Positions 7,457 through 14,987 of a DNA stretch of 17,632 nt are shown piece by piece. The position numbers and the translations under genes are program-made. Each line of letters opens with the position of its first letter. Positions within the stretch are counted from its first letter, which is position 1. The notes under the pieces are model-generated. The model was not told the origin of the DNA and made no database searches. It was given only the letters and a program-made list of their open reading frames with translations. This DNA is from Longicatena sp. (lineage in GTDB: Bacteria; Bacillota_I; Bacilli_A; Erysipelotrichales; Erysipelotrichaceae), in contig JAHHST010000025.1 in NCBI GenBank assembly GCA_020025055.1, forward strand, positions 1 through 17,632. Direction: 5' to 3'.

Positions 7457-8401
7457 ATGAGTGAAGAAATTTATTGTACAGTAAAAAAACTTGTAGATGC
7501 ATTTGAATTTGAACAAATTACAGGGGATGAAGATTCTTTAAAAAGAAGAATTTCAGTTGCGGATACGAATCGGCCTGGATTGGAACTTGCTGGCTTTTTT
7601 GAAAATAGTCAAGTGAAACGCACGGTTGTATTAGGTGATAAAGAAATTTCTTATATTAAAACAATGACGGAAGAAAACCAAAAAAAATCATTTGATTTTC
7701 TTACAAATGAGATGACACCAGTTATTATTATTACAAAAAATCATGAGTGTCCTGTATTGTTAGCGGAGTGTGCGAACAATAAGAATTTTCCTATTTTAAG
7801 AACATCTTCACCAACATGGAGATTAATTATTGATATAGTAACATTTTTAGATGAACAACTTGCAAAATGTGAATGTATTCATGGTGGATTATTATCCATC
7901 TATGGAAAAGGTGTATTAATCTGCGGAGAAAGTGGAATGGGGAAAAGTGAAATCGCCCTTGAGTTGATTAAACGTGGACATATTTTAGTTGCGGATGATC
8001 GTGTAGATTGTTATAGAATTCATAATAAAATTATTGGGAAAGCTCCAGAACTTTTAAAAGATATGTTAGAAATTCGTGGAATTGGTGTTATTAATGTTGC
8101 ACGAATGTTTGGAGTAAGTTCCGTTTTACCAAAAACAGAAATCAATTTTGAAGTTCGTTTGGAACCATGGGATAAAAACCAGGATTATGATCGTATTGGA
8201 ATTGAATCAAGAAAAAGTGAAGATATTTTAGGTGTAGAAATTCCTAAAATTGTTGTGCCAGTAAGAGAAGGTCGTTCAATGGCTGTTATTATTGAATCAG
8301 CGGTTACGAATTTTATGTTAAATCAAATGGGAATGGATAGCGCAAAAGAATTCGAACAAAGAGTATTAGATTATATTGAAAATAATCAAGAAGGAGAATA
8401 A
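7457..8401 (+). CDS. hprK: HPr kinase/phosphorylase
   Basis: HprK phosphorylates the PTS carrier HPr on a serine using ATP or pyrophosphate. It also reverses this by phosphorolysis, which yields pyrophosphate, and so it controls catabolite repression and sugar uptake in low-GC Gram-positives. At 314 residues it has the usual length. The N-terminal half is the regulatory domain; the catalytic half contains the P-loop GESGMGKSE (about 156-164), the acidic ADDRVD segment (about 178-183) that supplies the catalytic Asp, and the HprK signature LEIRGIGVINVARMFGV (about 204-220). The ATG follows a GAGGAAAG site. It sits 14 bases after uvrA and 8 bases before the lgt fusion gene, so the three are probably an operon. 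The fused downstream phosphatase likely removes its pyrophosphate product. Confidence 0.97.
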   Translation: MSEEIYCTVKKLVDAFEFEQITGDEDSLKRRISVADTNRPGLELAGFFENSQVKRTVVLGDKEISYIKTMTEENQKKSFDFLTNEMTPVIIITKNHECPVLLAECANNKNFPILRTSSPTWRLIIDIVTFLDEQLAKCECIHGGLLSIYGKGVLICGESGMGKSEIALELIKRGHILVADDRVDCYRIHNKIIGKAPELLKDMLEIRGIGVINVARMFGVSSVLPKTEINFEVRLEPWDKNQDYDRIGIESRKSEDILGVEIPKIVVPVREGRSMAVIIESAVTNFMLNQMGMDSAKEFEQRVLDYIENNQEGE

Positions 8402-8409
8402 GAAGAAGC

Positions 8410-9882
8410 ATGACATTTTTTCCAGATATGAGAACGTTTGTAGAGTTCGGAGGGTTAAAAATCACATGGTATGCAGTTATTATTTTATCAGGTGCATTTT
8501 TAGCGTATTATTTAACACTTCGGCAAGTAAAGAAATGGGGATATAAAGAAGAAGTATTTGAAAATTTCTTTTTGATGATGTTACCTATTTCAATTATCGG
8601 TGCAAGAATATATTATGTAATATTTGAATGGAATAATTTATATGCATCGAATCCAATATCTGCCTTTTATATTTGGGAAGGAGGATTAGCGATTCATGGA
8701 GGCGTAATTGCAGGTACATTATTTGGTATTTGGTATTTTCATCGTTATCAAATTGCAGGGTTACGTATTGCAGATGTTATTTTTCCTAATTTGATGCTTG
8801 CTCAAGCTATTGGAAGATGGGGAAATTTCATGAATCAAGAAGCATTTGGACAAATTGTAGATCCATCTTTCTATGAACATTGGCCAGCATTTATTAGAAA
8901 TCAGATGTATATTGATGGATATTACCGCCAACCAACATTTTTGTTTGAAAGTGTTGGAAATATAATTGGATATTTTTTAATTACAAAAGTATATAAAAAA
9001 TATGGTAGAAAAAAAAGAGGAGATTTAATGTTTGCATACTTTGCATGGTATGGAATGATACGATTCTTTGTTGAAGGATTACGTACAGATGCATTGATGC
9101 TTGGACCATTACGTATTGCACAAGTAGTATCTTTAATAGGTGTAGCAGTAGGTATTTTAGGTATTTTAGGAGTATTTGATAAAGTATTTAAAAATATTTG
9201 GCCATTTAAACATCGTAAGCCTGCCATTATATTTGATTTAGATGGAACATTAATTGATTCAAAAGAATTAATTTATGCCTCTTTTCGACATACATTTGAA
9301 AAATTTATGCCAGATTATAAGTTAACGCAAGAAGAATTACAATCATTCTTTGGTCCAGCTTTAAAAGAAACATTCCTACGTTATTTTGATGAGGCTACTG
9401 CTGAAGAAGCGGTTGTTTATTATCGTGAATTTAATAAAGCAAATCATGATACATACATTAAAGAAGTTCCGCATGTAAAAGAAACATTGACTTATTTAAA
9501 AAATGAAGAGTATCCACTTGCGGTATTCTCAAATAAATATAGTGATGTTGTACATATGGGATTAAAAACAACTGGATTAGAAGAATATTTTGATGTTGTA
9601 TTAGGTGGAGAACAAATACCAAAAGCAAAACCTAGTCCAAGTGGAATTTTAGAAGCTTGTAAACAGTTGTATGTTCCTTTTGATGATGTGGTTTATGTAG
9701 GAGATTCAAAAATCGACATTCAAGCTTGTAAAAATATGGGTGGTTATTCTGTTGCTTTTATTTTAGATAAAGCTAGAGAAGAAGAGATGAATCAAGAACA
9801 TCCATGTAATGTGATTTATCAAATGGATGAATTAATTCCAATATTAAAAGAAGATTATGAATGGAGCGATCCTACGATTTAA
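8410..9882 (+). CDS. lgt: Fusion protein: prolipoprotein diacylglyceryl transferase (Lgt) plus PpaX-like HAD pyrophosphatase
   Basis: One uninterrupted frame of 490 residues encodes two enzymes. Residues 1 to about 265 are Lgt, the membrane enzyme that moves diacylglycerol from phosphatidylglycerol to the lipobox Cys of lipoproteins. It has about seven helices, HGG with His96, the signature GRWGNFMNQE (135-144) and RFFVEGLR (218-225). Residues about 270-490 are a HAD hydrolase with motif I DLDGT (Asp276, Asp278), a Ser-containing motif II (VFSN), the Lys of AKPSP and GDSKID for motif IV. Phrases such as ELIYASFRHTFE, NHDTY and MGLKTTGLEEYFDVV resemble my memory of Bacillus PpaX, which hydrolyses pyrophosphate made by HprK. 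A stand-alone Lgt is about 260-290 residues. The C-terminus of Lgt faces the cytoplasm, so the HAD domain would sit with HprK. The SD (AAGGAG) is within the end of hprK. Confidence 0.9.
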   Translation: MTFFPDMRTFVEFGGLKITWYAVIILSGAFLAYYLTLRQVKKWGYKEEVFENFFLMMLPISIIGARIYYVIFEWNNLYASNPISAFYIWEGGLAIHGGVIAGTLFGIWYFHRYQIAGLRIADVIFPNLMLAQAIGRWGNFMNQEAFGQIVDPSFYEHWPAFIRNQMYIDGYYRQPTFLFESVGNIIGYFLITKVYKKYGRKKRGDLMFAYFAWYGMIRFFVEGLRTDALMLGPLRIAQVVSLIGVAVGILGILGVFDKVFKNIWPFKHRKPAIIFDLDGTLIDSKELIYASFRHTFEKFMPDYKLTQEELQSFFGPALKETFLRYFDEATAEEAVVYYREFNKANHDTYIKEVPHVKETLTYLKNEEYPLAVFSNKYSDVVHMGLKTTGLEEYFDVVLGGEQIPKAKPSPSGILEACKQLYVPFDDVVYVGDSKIDIQACKNMGGYSVAFILDKAREEEMNQEHPCNVIYQMDELIPILKEDYEWSDPTI

Positions 9883-9901
9883 TGGTAGAGTGCTTATAAT
9901 T

Positions 9902-9933
9902 AAAAACTTTCTAGTTTAACTAGGAAGTTTTTT
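9902..9933 (+). terminator. Rho-independent terminator after the lgt fusion gene
   Basis: ACTTTCTAG (9906-9914) pairs with CTAGGAAGT (9920-9928), with one G-T wobble and a TTTAA loop. A run of six T residues (9928-9933) follows, mirrored by upstream A residues. It separates the uvrA-hprK-lgt transcript from rapZ. I could not find a convincing promoter between it and rapZ, so some readthrough is possible. Confidence 0.75.
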
Positions 9934-9990
9934 AATTTAACATGAAAATATAAAGGCAGTGTGTTACACTTATACTATGAGGTGATCGTA

Positions 9991-10851
9991 ATGACAGTAA
10001 GAAAACAAAATGTTGTATTAATTACAGGAATGTCTGGTGCAGGAAAGACAACAGCAATGGGTATTTTAGAAGATATGGGATACCATTGTATTGACAATTT
10101 TCCAGTTCAACTAATTGAATATTTAGGACGGATTATTAAAGCGGAACCAGATCCACGCTATCAAAATATTGCACTTGCGACAACAGCAATGGATTATCCA
10201 ATTTTTTTGCAATATTTTGATAATCTAGATATTAATGTGCATATTGTATTTTTAGATGCAAGTAATGAAAAATTATTATTACGATATAAGTTTACAAGAC
10301 GACATCATCCAATGATTATTTTCAATAAAGCAAATACATTAGAAGAAGCAATTGAAGTAGAAAGAGATATGTTTGAGTCTTTAAATGAACACTCTTTAAT
10401 TCATATTGATACAACAAAATTGGATCATTTAGAATTAAAAAGTATTTTAATGGAAAAACTAGAATTAGATAATAAACGTACATTTTCGGTATCATTTGAA
10501 TCTTTTGGGTACAAACATGGAATACCGATGGATGCGGATTACATTTTTGATGTCCGTTTTTTACCAAATCCATATTATATAGAGGAGTTAAAGAATAAAA
10601 CAGGAGATGATCAAGAAGTATTTGATTACGTTATGAGTTTTGATCAGACAAAACAATTTGTTGCACAATTAACACAATTGTTAGATTTTGTATTTAAAGA
10701 ATACCAGGAACAAAAGAAATCGCATTTGATTGTTGCGATTGGATGTACAGGTGGACATCATAGAAGTATTACAATTGCGAATTGGTTATTCAATCATTAT
10801 AAAAATGAATTTGTTTGTTACAAATCACACCGTGATAAGAAAGTTGGTTAA
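9991..10851 (+). CDS. rapZ: RapZ/YvcJ nucleotide-binding protein
   Basis: This 286-residue P-loop protein matches the RapZ (YvcJ) family in length and motifs. These are Walker A GMSGAGKTT (about 13-21), YHCIDNFP, RRHHPM and the C-terminal GCTGGHHRSITIANWL. In E. coli RapZ is an RNA-binding adaptor that senses glucosamine-6-phosphate and controls GlmS synthesis; in Bacillus YvcJ is a nucleotide hydrolase linked to competence. Which role applies here is unknown. I place the start at the ATG at 9991, preceded by GAGGTGAT (9979-9986); an in-frame GTG at 9961 has no ribosome site. The gene is followed after five bases by yvcK and then whiA, the standard Firmicutes and Actinobacteria order. Confidence 0.95.
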   Translation: MTVRKQNVVLITGMSGAGKTTAMGILEDMGYHCIDNFPVQLIEYLGRIIKAEPDPRYQNIALATTAMDYPIFLQYFDNLDINVHIVFLDASNEKLLLRYKFTRRHHPMIIFNKANTLEEAIEVERDMFESLNEHSLIHIDTTKLDHLELKSILMEKLELDNKRTFSVSFESFGYKHGIPMDADYIFDVRFLPNPYYIEELKNKTGDDQEVFDYVMSFDQTKQFVAQLTQLLDFVFKEYQEQKKSHLIVAIGCTGGHHRSITIANWLFNHYKNEFVCYKSHRDKKVG

Positions 10852-10856
10852 TAATT

Positions 10857-11804
10857 ATGAAAAACGTAGCAGTTATTGGTGGGGGAACAGGACTTTCTGT
10901 AATGCTTAGAGGATTGAAGCAGATTCCAGGAATTAATATTAGCGCTATTGTTACTGTTGCGGATGATGGGGGAAGTACTGGAAGAATTCGTAGACAATTT
11001 AATATTCCCGCAATGGGAGATATCCGTCATGTAATGTGTGCAATGGCTGAAGAAGAGTCTATTTTTAAAACTCTAATGGATTTTCGATTTGATGGTGAAG
11101 ATATTGATATAGGTGGACATAATTTAGGGAATTTGATTTTAACTGCTTTAACAGAAACTTCAGGAAGTTTTATGGAAGCAATTAAAACTTTTTCTAAATT
11201 TTTAAAGATTAAAGGGAATATCATTCCAAGTTCTTTGCAGTTTATTACTTTATATGCTATTATGGAGGACGGCACAATTGTGCGAGGCGAAAGTAATATA
11301 CCTAAATTTTTGAATAAAATTGATCATGTATATTACAACGAAGAAGTGAAGGCAACACCAGAAGCTATTGAAGCAATCAAAAATGCAGATATTATTTTTT
11401 ATGGAATTGGAAGTTTATATACAAGTATTTTGCCAAATCTTATTGTAGATGGAATATCAGAGGCAATCAAAAATAATAAAGCAAAAAAAATATATTTTTG
11501 TAATGCAATGACACAACCTGGAGAAACAGATGGTTTTTCATTAGAAGATCATGTACGTGCTATTTATAAGCATTCTTTCCCAGAGGCGATTGATATTGTG
11601 GTTGCAAGTAATAATGAAATCAGCGAGCAATTATTACAAAAATATGAAGATATGGGTAGTACTAGTGTAAAGGTATGCGAAGATACACATGAATATGATG
11701 TTATATATCGTGATTTGTTAGATACTGATGGTGGTTTGATTCGACATGATTCCGATAAAATTCGAGATGTTATGGAAGAGATTATAAACAAAGAGTTAGG
11801 ATGA
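10857..11804 (+). CDS. yvcK: YvcK/GlmR-like protein (CofD-like fold)
   Basis: This 315-residue protein belongs to the gluconeogenesis-factor (YvcK/GlmR/CuvA) family. In Bacillus and Mycobacterium it binds UDP-GlcNAc and adjusts carbon flow into peptidoglycan precursors, and it is needed on gluconeogenic carbon sources. Seen here are the N-terminal GGGTGLSVMLRGLK (8-21), the VADDGGSTGRIR loop, GGHNLGNL, the GIGSLYTSILPNL segment and NAMTQPGET, all hallmarks of the CofD-like UDP-sugar site. The gap to rapZ is only five bases and no strong Shine-Dalgarno precedes the ATG, so translation is probably coupled to rapZ. whiA begins seven bases after the stop. Confidence 0.95.
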   Translation: MKNVAVIGGGTGLSVMLRGLKQIPGINISAIVTVADDGGSTGRIRRQFNIPAMGDIRHVMCAMAEEESIFKTLMDFRFDGEDIDIGGHNLGNLILTALTETSGSFMEAIKTFSKFLKIKGNIIPSSLQFITLYAIMEDGTIVRGESNIPKFLNKIDHVYYNEEVKATPEAIEAIKNADIIFYGIGSLYTSILPNLIVDGISEAIKNNKAKKIYFCNAMTQPGETDGFSLEDHVRAIYKHSFPEAIDIVVASNNEISEQLLQKYEDMGSTSVKVCEDTHEYDVIYRDLLDTDGGLIRHDSDKIRDVMEEIINKELG

Positions 11805-11811
11805 TGAAAAG

Positions 11812-12750
11812 GTGTCGTTTACAACAGAAGTAAAATCAGAAATTGCAGCAAATGAATTGCATCCATGTTGTATGAAAGCAGAACTTAGTGCAGTATTACA
11901 AATGTGCTCTACAATTAATTTCACGAGTACAGGAATGCATTTAACAGCAAAAACTGAAAATGCAACAACAGCAAAACGAATCTATAAATTAGTGAAAGAA
12001 CGCTATGATGTTACTACAAGACTATCTGTAATAAAAAAAATGAAGCTGAAGAAAAACAATATCTATGTTATACGTATTGAAAATAAAGCGATGGAAATAT
12101 TAAAAGATTTAGAGATTTTTACAGATCAAGGATTGCAGGGGCATCCATCAAGTAATTTATTAAAAAAAGATTGCTGTGCAAGAGCTTATCTTGCAGGAGC
12201 ATTTCTTGCAGGAGGAAGTGTGAATTCTCCAAATAAAGCAAATTATCATTTGGAAATTAGTACAAATGATGAAGAATCAGCAAAGTTTATTCAGCAAATT
12301 ATGTTACGCTTTGATTTACCTGCAAAGTTAATTAAACGAAGAAATCAAGAAGTTGTTTATTTAAAAGCAAGTGATAAAATTGGTGATTTTTTAAGATATA
12401 TTGGAGCTAGTGATTCTGTATTTGTATTTGAAGATAGTAGAATCCAAAGAGATTTTATTAATTCATTAACTCGTTTGGATAATTGTGAATTAGCAAATGA
12501 GATGAAAAGTATGGCAACAGGAAGAAAGCAATTAGAAGATATTCAATGGATTGAGACATATCAAAGTTTAGATGCTTTACCTGTGAAACTTCAACATGTA
12601 GCATATGCACGTAAGGAGTTACCAGAAGCAAGTTTAAATGAATTATGCGATTATATTGCTGATGAATATAATGAATCTATTTCAAAATCAGGAATGCGTC
12701 ATCGTTTGACGAAAATAAAAGAATTAGCAGATCAATATCGTAAAGTATAA
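11812..12750 (+). CDS. whiA: WhiA-family DNA-binding/cell-division regulator
   Basis: This 312-residue protein is a WhiA homologue: an N-terminal domain resembling LAGLIDADG homing endonucleases (catalytically dead in this family) joined to a C-terminal helix-turn-helix. The first residues, MSFTTEVKSEIA, and the segment CCARAYLAGAFLAGGSVN are typical. The HTH end, EASLNELCDYI followed by SKSGMRHRL, matches the conserved C-terminus. In Streptomyces WhiA activates sporulation division genes; in Bacillus it influences division and membrane composition and binds few promoters. Translation begins at GTG (11812), since no in-frame ATG gives the family N-terminus; AGGATGA at about 11798-11804 is a plausible ribosome site overlapping the end of yvcK. 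Confidence 0.95.
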   Translation: MSFTTEVKSEIAANELHPCCMKAELSAVLQMCSTINFTSTGMHLTAKTENATTAKRIYKLVKERYDVTTRLSVIKKMKLKKNNIYVIRIENKAMEILKDLEIFTDQGLQGHPSSNLLKKDCCARAYLAGAFLAGGSVNSPNKANYHLEISTNDEESAKFIQQIMLRFDLPAKLIKRRNQEVVYLKASDKIGDFLRYIGASDSVFVFEDSRIQRDFINSLTRLDNCELANEMKSMATGRKQLEDIQWIETYQSLDALPVKLQHVAYARKELPEASLNELCDYIADEYNESISKSGMRHRLTKIKELADQYRKV

Positions 12751-12789
12751 AATGTTAAAAAAAGTGTAGACTAAATAGGGTGATGTATA

Positions 12790-13320
12790 ATGAAATTATG
12801 TATAATTCTATTAGCTACACTTTTTCCATTTTTAAGTAGAACAAGGTATGATGTAGAATTTCAAAAGATTGAAAATCAAAAAATAGAAGTAATCAGCGAG
12901 AAAAATGAATTATCTTTATCTTTGTTTAATATACAGATGAAAAATGATCATGGATGGATGGTTGTTGAGCAACTCATTAAAGATGCAGATCATATCACTA
13001 TGGAGATTGATCCAACAACACAATTGAAAAAAGATTTAAGTGTGTATTTATTTTTGGATGGAAAATTACTACAAGAAGAATTATTGGAACGCGGAATTGC
13101 TTATATTTCAATACGAAATCCGAAATATACATATGAAAGACAAATGGAAAAAGCAGAAAAAAAGACACTTTGTGTCATAGGAAAAGAAAAAAGTGATGAA
13201 AAGAAATTTACCATTCCTGTAGTGGCACCTATCTATGTATTTATTATCTTTATTTTATGGATTTATTTACTAAAAAATATTAGAAATCTTTATAGAAGGA
13301 AAAAGAATAAAAACGTATGA
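12790..13320 (+). CDS. Membrane-anchored SNase-like (thermonuclease-fold) protein, probably inactive
   Basis: This 176-residue protein is not a close match to anything I can name. The core (about 35-131) has the staphylococcal nuclease pattern: a strand at the LSLFNI position, the VEQLIKDADHITMEID helix-strand, YLFLDGKLLQEELLERGIAYIS (matching 'Y..DGK.VNE.L...G.A.V') and YERQMEKAEKK before the last strand. By hand alignment the catalytic Arg35, Glu43 and Arg87 fall on Ser42, Met50 and Asp82, and the calcium ligand Asp40 on Asn47, so nuclease activity is unlikely. Residues 1-16 are hydrophobic, like a signal peptide or anchor; 142-162 form a transmembrane helix followed by a Lys/Arg-rich tail, so the core is probably outside the cell. 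It lies 39 bases after whiA with GGGTGAT upstream. Function unknown. Confidence 0.6.
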   Translation: MKLCIILLATLFPFLSRTRYDVEFQKIENQKIEVISEKNELSLSLFNIQMKNDHGWMVVEQLIKDADHITMEIDPTTQLKKDLSVYLFLDGKLLQEELLERGIAYISIRNPKYTYERQMEKAEKKTLCVIGKEKSDEKKFTIPVVAPIYVFIIFILWIYLLKNIRNLYRRKKNKNV

Positions 13321-13350
13321 TACAATAGCCAAAAGAAAGGATGGATAAGA

Positions 13351-13635
13351 ATGAATGTTTGTGTTATACGTAAATGTAAAACAGCAGATGCAAAGCTAGA
13401 AAATTATAAAATGCAAGGGATTGTCGATCAACGACTAAGTGTTATTTCACGATTTGGGGAAAGTGTACGTTATTATCGCAAACAACGTCATTTAACACAA
13501 GAAGAGCTTGCTTTATTATGTGATTTTAATCAACATTATATTTCAAATATTGAACGAGGAACGCGAAATATCTCATTACGAGTTATTAGTGTTCTTGCAC
13601 GAGCATTGGGCGTTAGGGAAAGAGATTTATTATAA
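13351..13635 (+). CDS. Small XRE-family helix-turn-helix regulator
   Basis: This 94-residue protein is mostly one XRE/Cro-type helix-turn-helix domain at about 36-94. ESVRYYRKQRHLTQEELALLC forms the first two helices, NQHYISNIERGTRNIS the recognition helix and turn, and VISVLARALGV the last helix. Such single-domain proteins bind DNA as dimers and often control their own or neighbouring genes; the target here is unknown. The first 35 residues, including MNVCVIRKCKTADAKLENYK, are unusual and carry two cysteines; they could be a dimerisation arm or show that translation starts later, but AAAGGA (about 13337-13341) supports the ATG at 13351. It is the last gene of the rapZ-yvcK-whiA group, ending at a strong terminator. 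Confidence 0.85.
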   Translation: MNVCVIRKCKTADAKLENYKMQGIVDQRLSVISRFGESVRYYRKQRHLTQEELALLCDFNQHYISNIERGTRNISLRVISVLARALGVRERDLL

Positions 13636-13637
13636 CT

Positions 13638-13661
13638 AGAAGGATAAAAATCCTTCTTTTT
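13638..13661 (+). terminator. Rho-independent terminator closing the rapZ-whiA transcript
   Basis: AGAAGGAT (13638-13645) pairs perfectly with ATCCTTCT (13650-13657) around an AAAA loop and runs into a T tract (13657-13661). It begins two bases after the stop codon of the XRE regulator. Confidence 0.85.
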
Positions 13662-13663
13662 AA

Positions 13664-13692
13664 TATACAGAAACTATATTTTATATTATAAT
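13664..13692 (+). promoter_or_regulatory. Probable promoter of the small membrane protein and GNAT genes
   Basis: TATACA (13664-13669) and a perfect TATAAT (13687-13692) are 17 bases apart, directly downstream of a terminator and 28 bases before the ATG at 13721. Confidence 0.5.
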
Positions 13693-13720
13693 TATCATAA
13701 TGATGAAAGAGAGGAATACT

Positions 13721-13999
13721 ATGGAAATTCTTATTTCAATTTTAATTATTGCAGCTATTTTGTATTTGTTTTTTTTAATTCTTCCCGTAGTTTTACCAAT
13801 CATTTTAGTTATTATACTTGTTGTTATAGGATTTGGATTATATCTTAGACATAAGATCAAGAAAAATATAGAAAATGAAATGAAAGATTTTGAAGAACAA
13901 GATTTTGATGATTTTACAACATATGATTATCAAGATAATAGAACAGATTATGATGATGTCATTGATGTTGAATATACAGAAAGAGAAGACGATGAATAA
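13721..13999 (+). CDS. Small membrane protein with acidic C-terminal tail, unknown function
   Basis: I do not recognise this 92-residue protein. Residues 2 to about 42 are almost wholly Ile, Leu, Val and Phe with two prolines, enough for one long or two short transmembrane helices. A basic RHKIKK boundary follows, then a tail of about 45 residues very rich in Asp, Glu and Tyr (for example DFDDFTTYDYQDNRTDYDD). The positive boundary suggests the tail is cytoplasmic. The start is the ATG at 13721, behind GAGAGGAA (13709-13716); the upstream in-frame ATGs at 13700 and 13703 would place that site inside the gene. It shares a transcript with the GNAT gene, whose GTG start lies 15 bases past this stop. 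Confidence 0.7.
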   Translation: MEILISILIIAAILYLFFLILPVVLPIILVIILVVIGFGLYLRHKIKKNIENEMKDFEEQDFDDFTTYDYQDNRTDYDDVIDVEYTEREDDE

Positions 14000-14014
14000 A
14001 GTGTAGGTGATTAT

Positions 14015-14929
14015 GTGATAAAAGAAGCTTCAAGAGATCATAAAACTGAAATTTATGAATTGTGGAAAGTATCTAATCCAGATTGTGATTTGAATTTTTT
14101 GAGTTTTTATTTCCGCAATCTTTATGATCAAAGCAAAACGATTGTTCAAGAAGAAGATTGCCATATTATAGGTAGTGTCTCTATAAATGAACATATTTTA
14201 AATTTTAAAGAGAAATTATTATATGTTTCTTATATATTAGGAAATTGTGTATTACCCAAATATAAGAAAAATGGATGTGTAAAACAACTTATGAATGAGA
14301 TGATTGATGAAGCTAGTCATAATCATTTAATTACATTAGTGAGAGCAGAGAATCCAAAATTATATGAAGCTTTTGGGTTTCAAACTATATATTTAAGAAG
14401 AAGATATATTATTCAAAGGGAATACTTGGATGAAGTGTTTCCAATCAGAGTTGCATATAGTGCAACTGCAAAAGAATTATTAAATGCATATAGGAAATTC
14501 GTAAATCATTTTGATGGATTTTATGTACGAGATCTTTCATATTATGAGATGTTGTTAAAAGAGCTAGAATTTGGTTCTAAACATCTTATTGTGTATAAAG
14601 ATTTAAATGAGGATGTTATTGGATATCTAATTTATGAAATCCGAAATAATTACGTAGTTATTAAGGAAGCAATTTATTTAGAATCTGTTGCGTTAACGAG
14701 AATGATGAAAGCAATTATTGGTGATTATGAAATTATTTCGATTGAAGTAAGTGAATGTGAAAATTTAGAAAAAATCTTCCCATTAGCTACTCCACGTCAT
14801 ATTGATTATATGATGGCAAGAATTAATAATTATGAATTATTAAATAAACTTTTTAATACGAAAGCAAAAACAGTAAAGGAAGCATATAGTATATTAAAGA
14901 AACCTTTATGGTTGCATGAATATTATTAA
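14015..14929 (+). CDS. GNAT-family N-acetyltransferase, possibly Eis-like
   Basis: This 304-residue protein has an N-terminal GNAT fold. Visible parts are the SVSINEH strand, then LGNCVLPKYKKNGCVKQLMN (about 75-94), corresponding to motif A with its acetyl-CoA pyrophosphate loop, and LVRAENPKLYEAFGFQ, the usual 'N..LYE..GF' motif B. A second region of about 170 residues follows, giving the length of two-domain GNATs such as the Eis-like group. The acceptor substrate (amine, aminoglycoside or protein) cannot be inferred. The loop reads KKNGC rather than the common R/Q-x-x-G-x-G/A, a modest departure. The start is GTG (14015) after AGGTGA (14005-14010); an overlapping ATG at 14013 is followed immediately by a stop. 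Transcription ends at 14931-14964. Confidence 0.8.
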   Translation: MIKEASRDHKTEIYELWKVSNPDCDLNFLSFYFRNLYDQSKTIVQEEDCHIIGSVSINEHILNFKEKLLYVSYILGNCVLPKYKKNGCVKQLMNEMIDEASHNHLITLVRAENPKLYEAFGFQTIYLRRRYIIQREYLDEVFPIRVAYSATAKELLNAYRKFVNHFDGFYVRDLSYYEMLLKELEFGSKHLIVYKDLNEDVIGYLIYEIRNNYVVIKEAIYLESVALTRMMKAIIGDYEIISIEVSECENLEKIFPLATPRHIDYMMARINNYELLNKLFNTKAKTVKEAYSILKKPLWLHEYY

Positions 14930-14930
14930 A

Positions 14931-14964
14931 AAAACGTGATTTTTATATGAAATCACGCTTTTTT
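14931..14964. terminator. Bidirectional terminator between GNAT gene and the unknown membrane protein gene
   Basis: CGTGATTT (14935-14942) pairs with AAATCACG (14950-14957). T6 follows on the plus strand (14959-14964), and a run of A residues upstream (T run on the minus strand) serves the convergent gene ending at 14988. Confidence 0.85.
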
Positions 14965-14987
14965 ATTTTTAATTATGTAAATAGATT

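Noticed and set aside
9958..9976. Dyad AGTGT-GTT-ACACT followed by TATACT just before rapZ, as a promoter or operator
   Set aside because: A -10 at 9971-9976 would place the transcription start inside or after the ribosome site, and there is no matching -35 box; the dyad is only 5 bp per arm.
12751..12789. Possible frameshift or decayed gene between whiA and the SNase-like gene
   Set aside because: The gap is only 39 bases, with an ordinary ribosome site (GGGTGAT) before the next ATG and no coding remnant.
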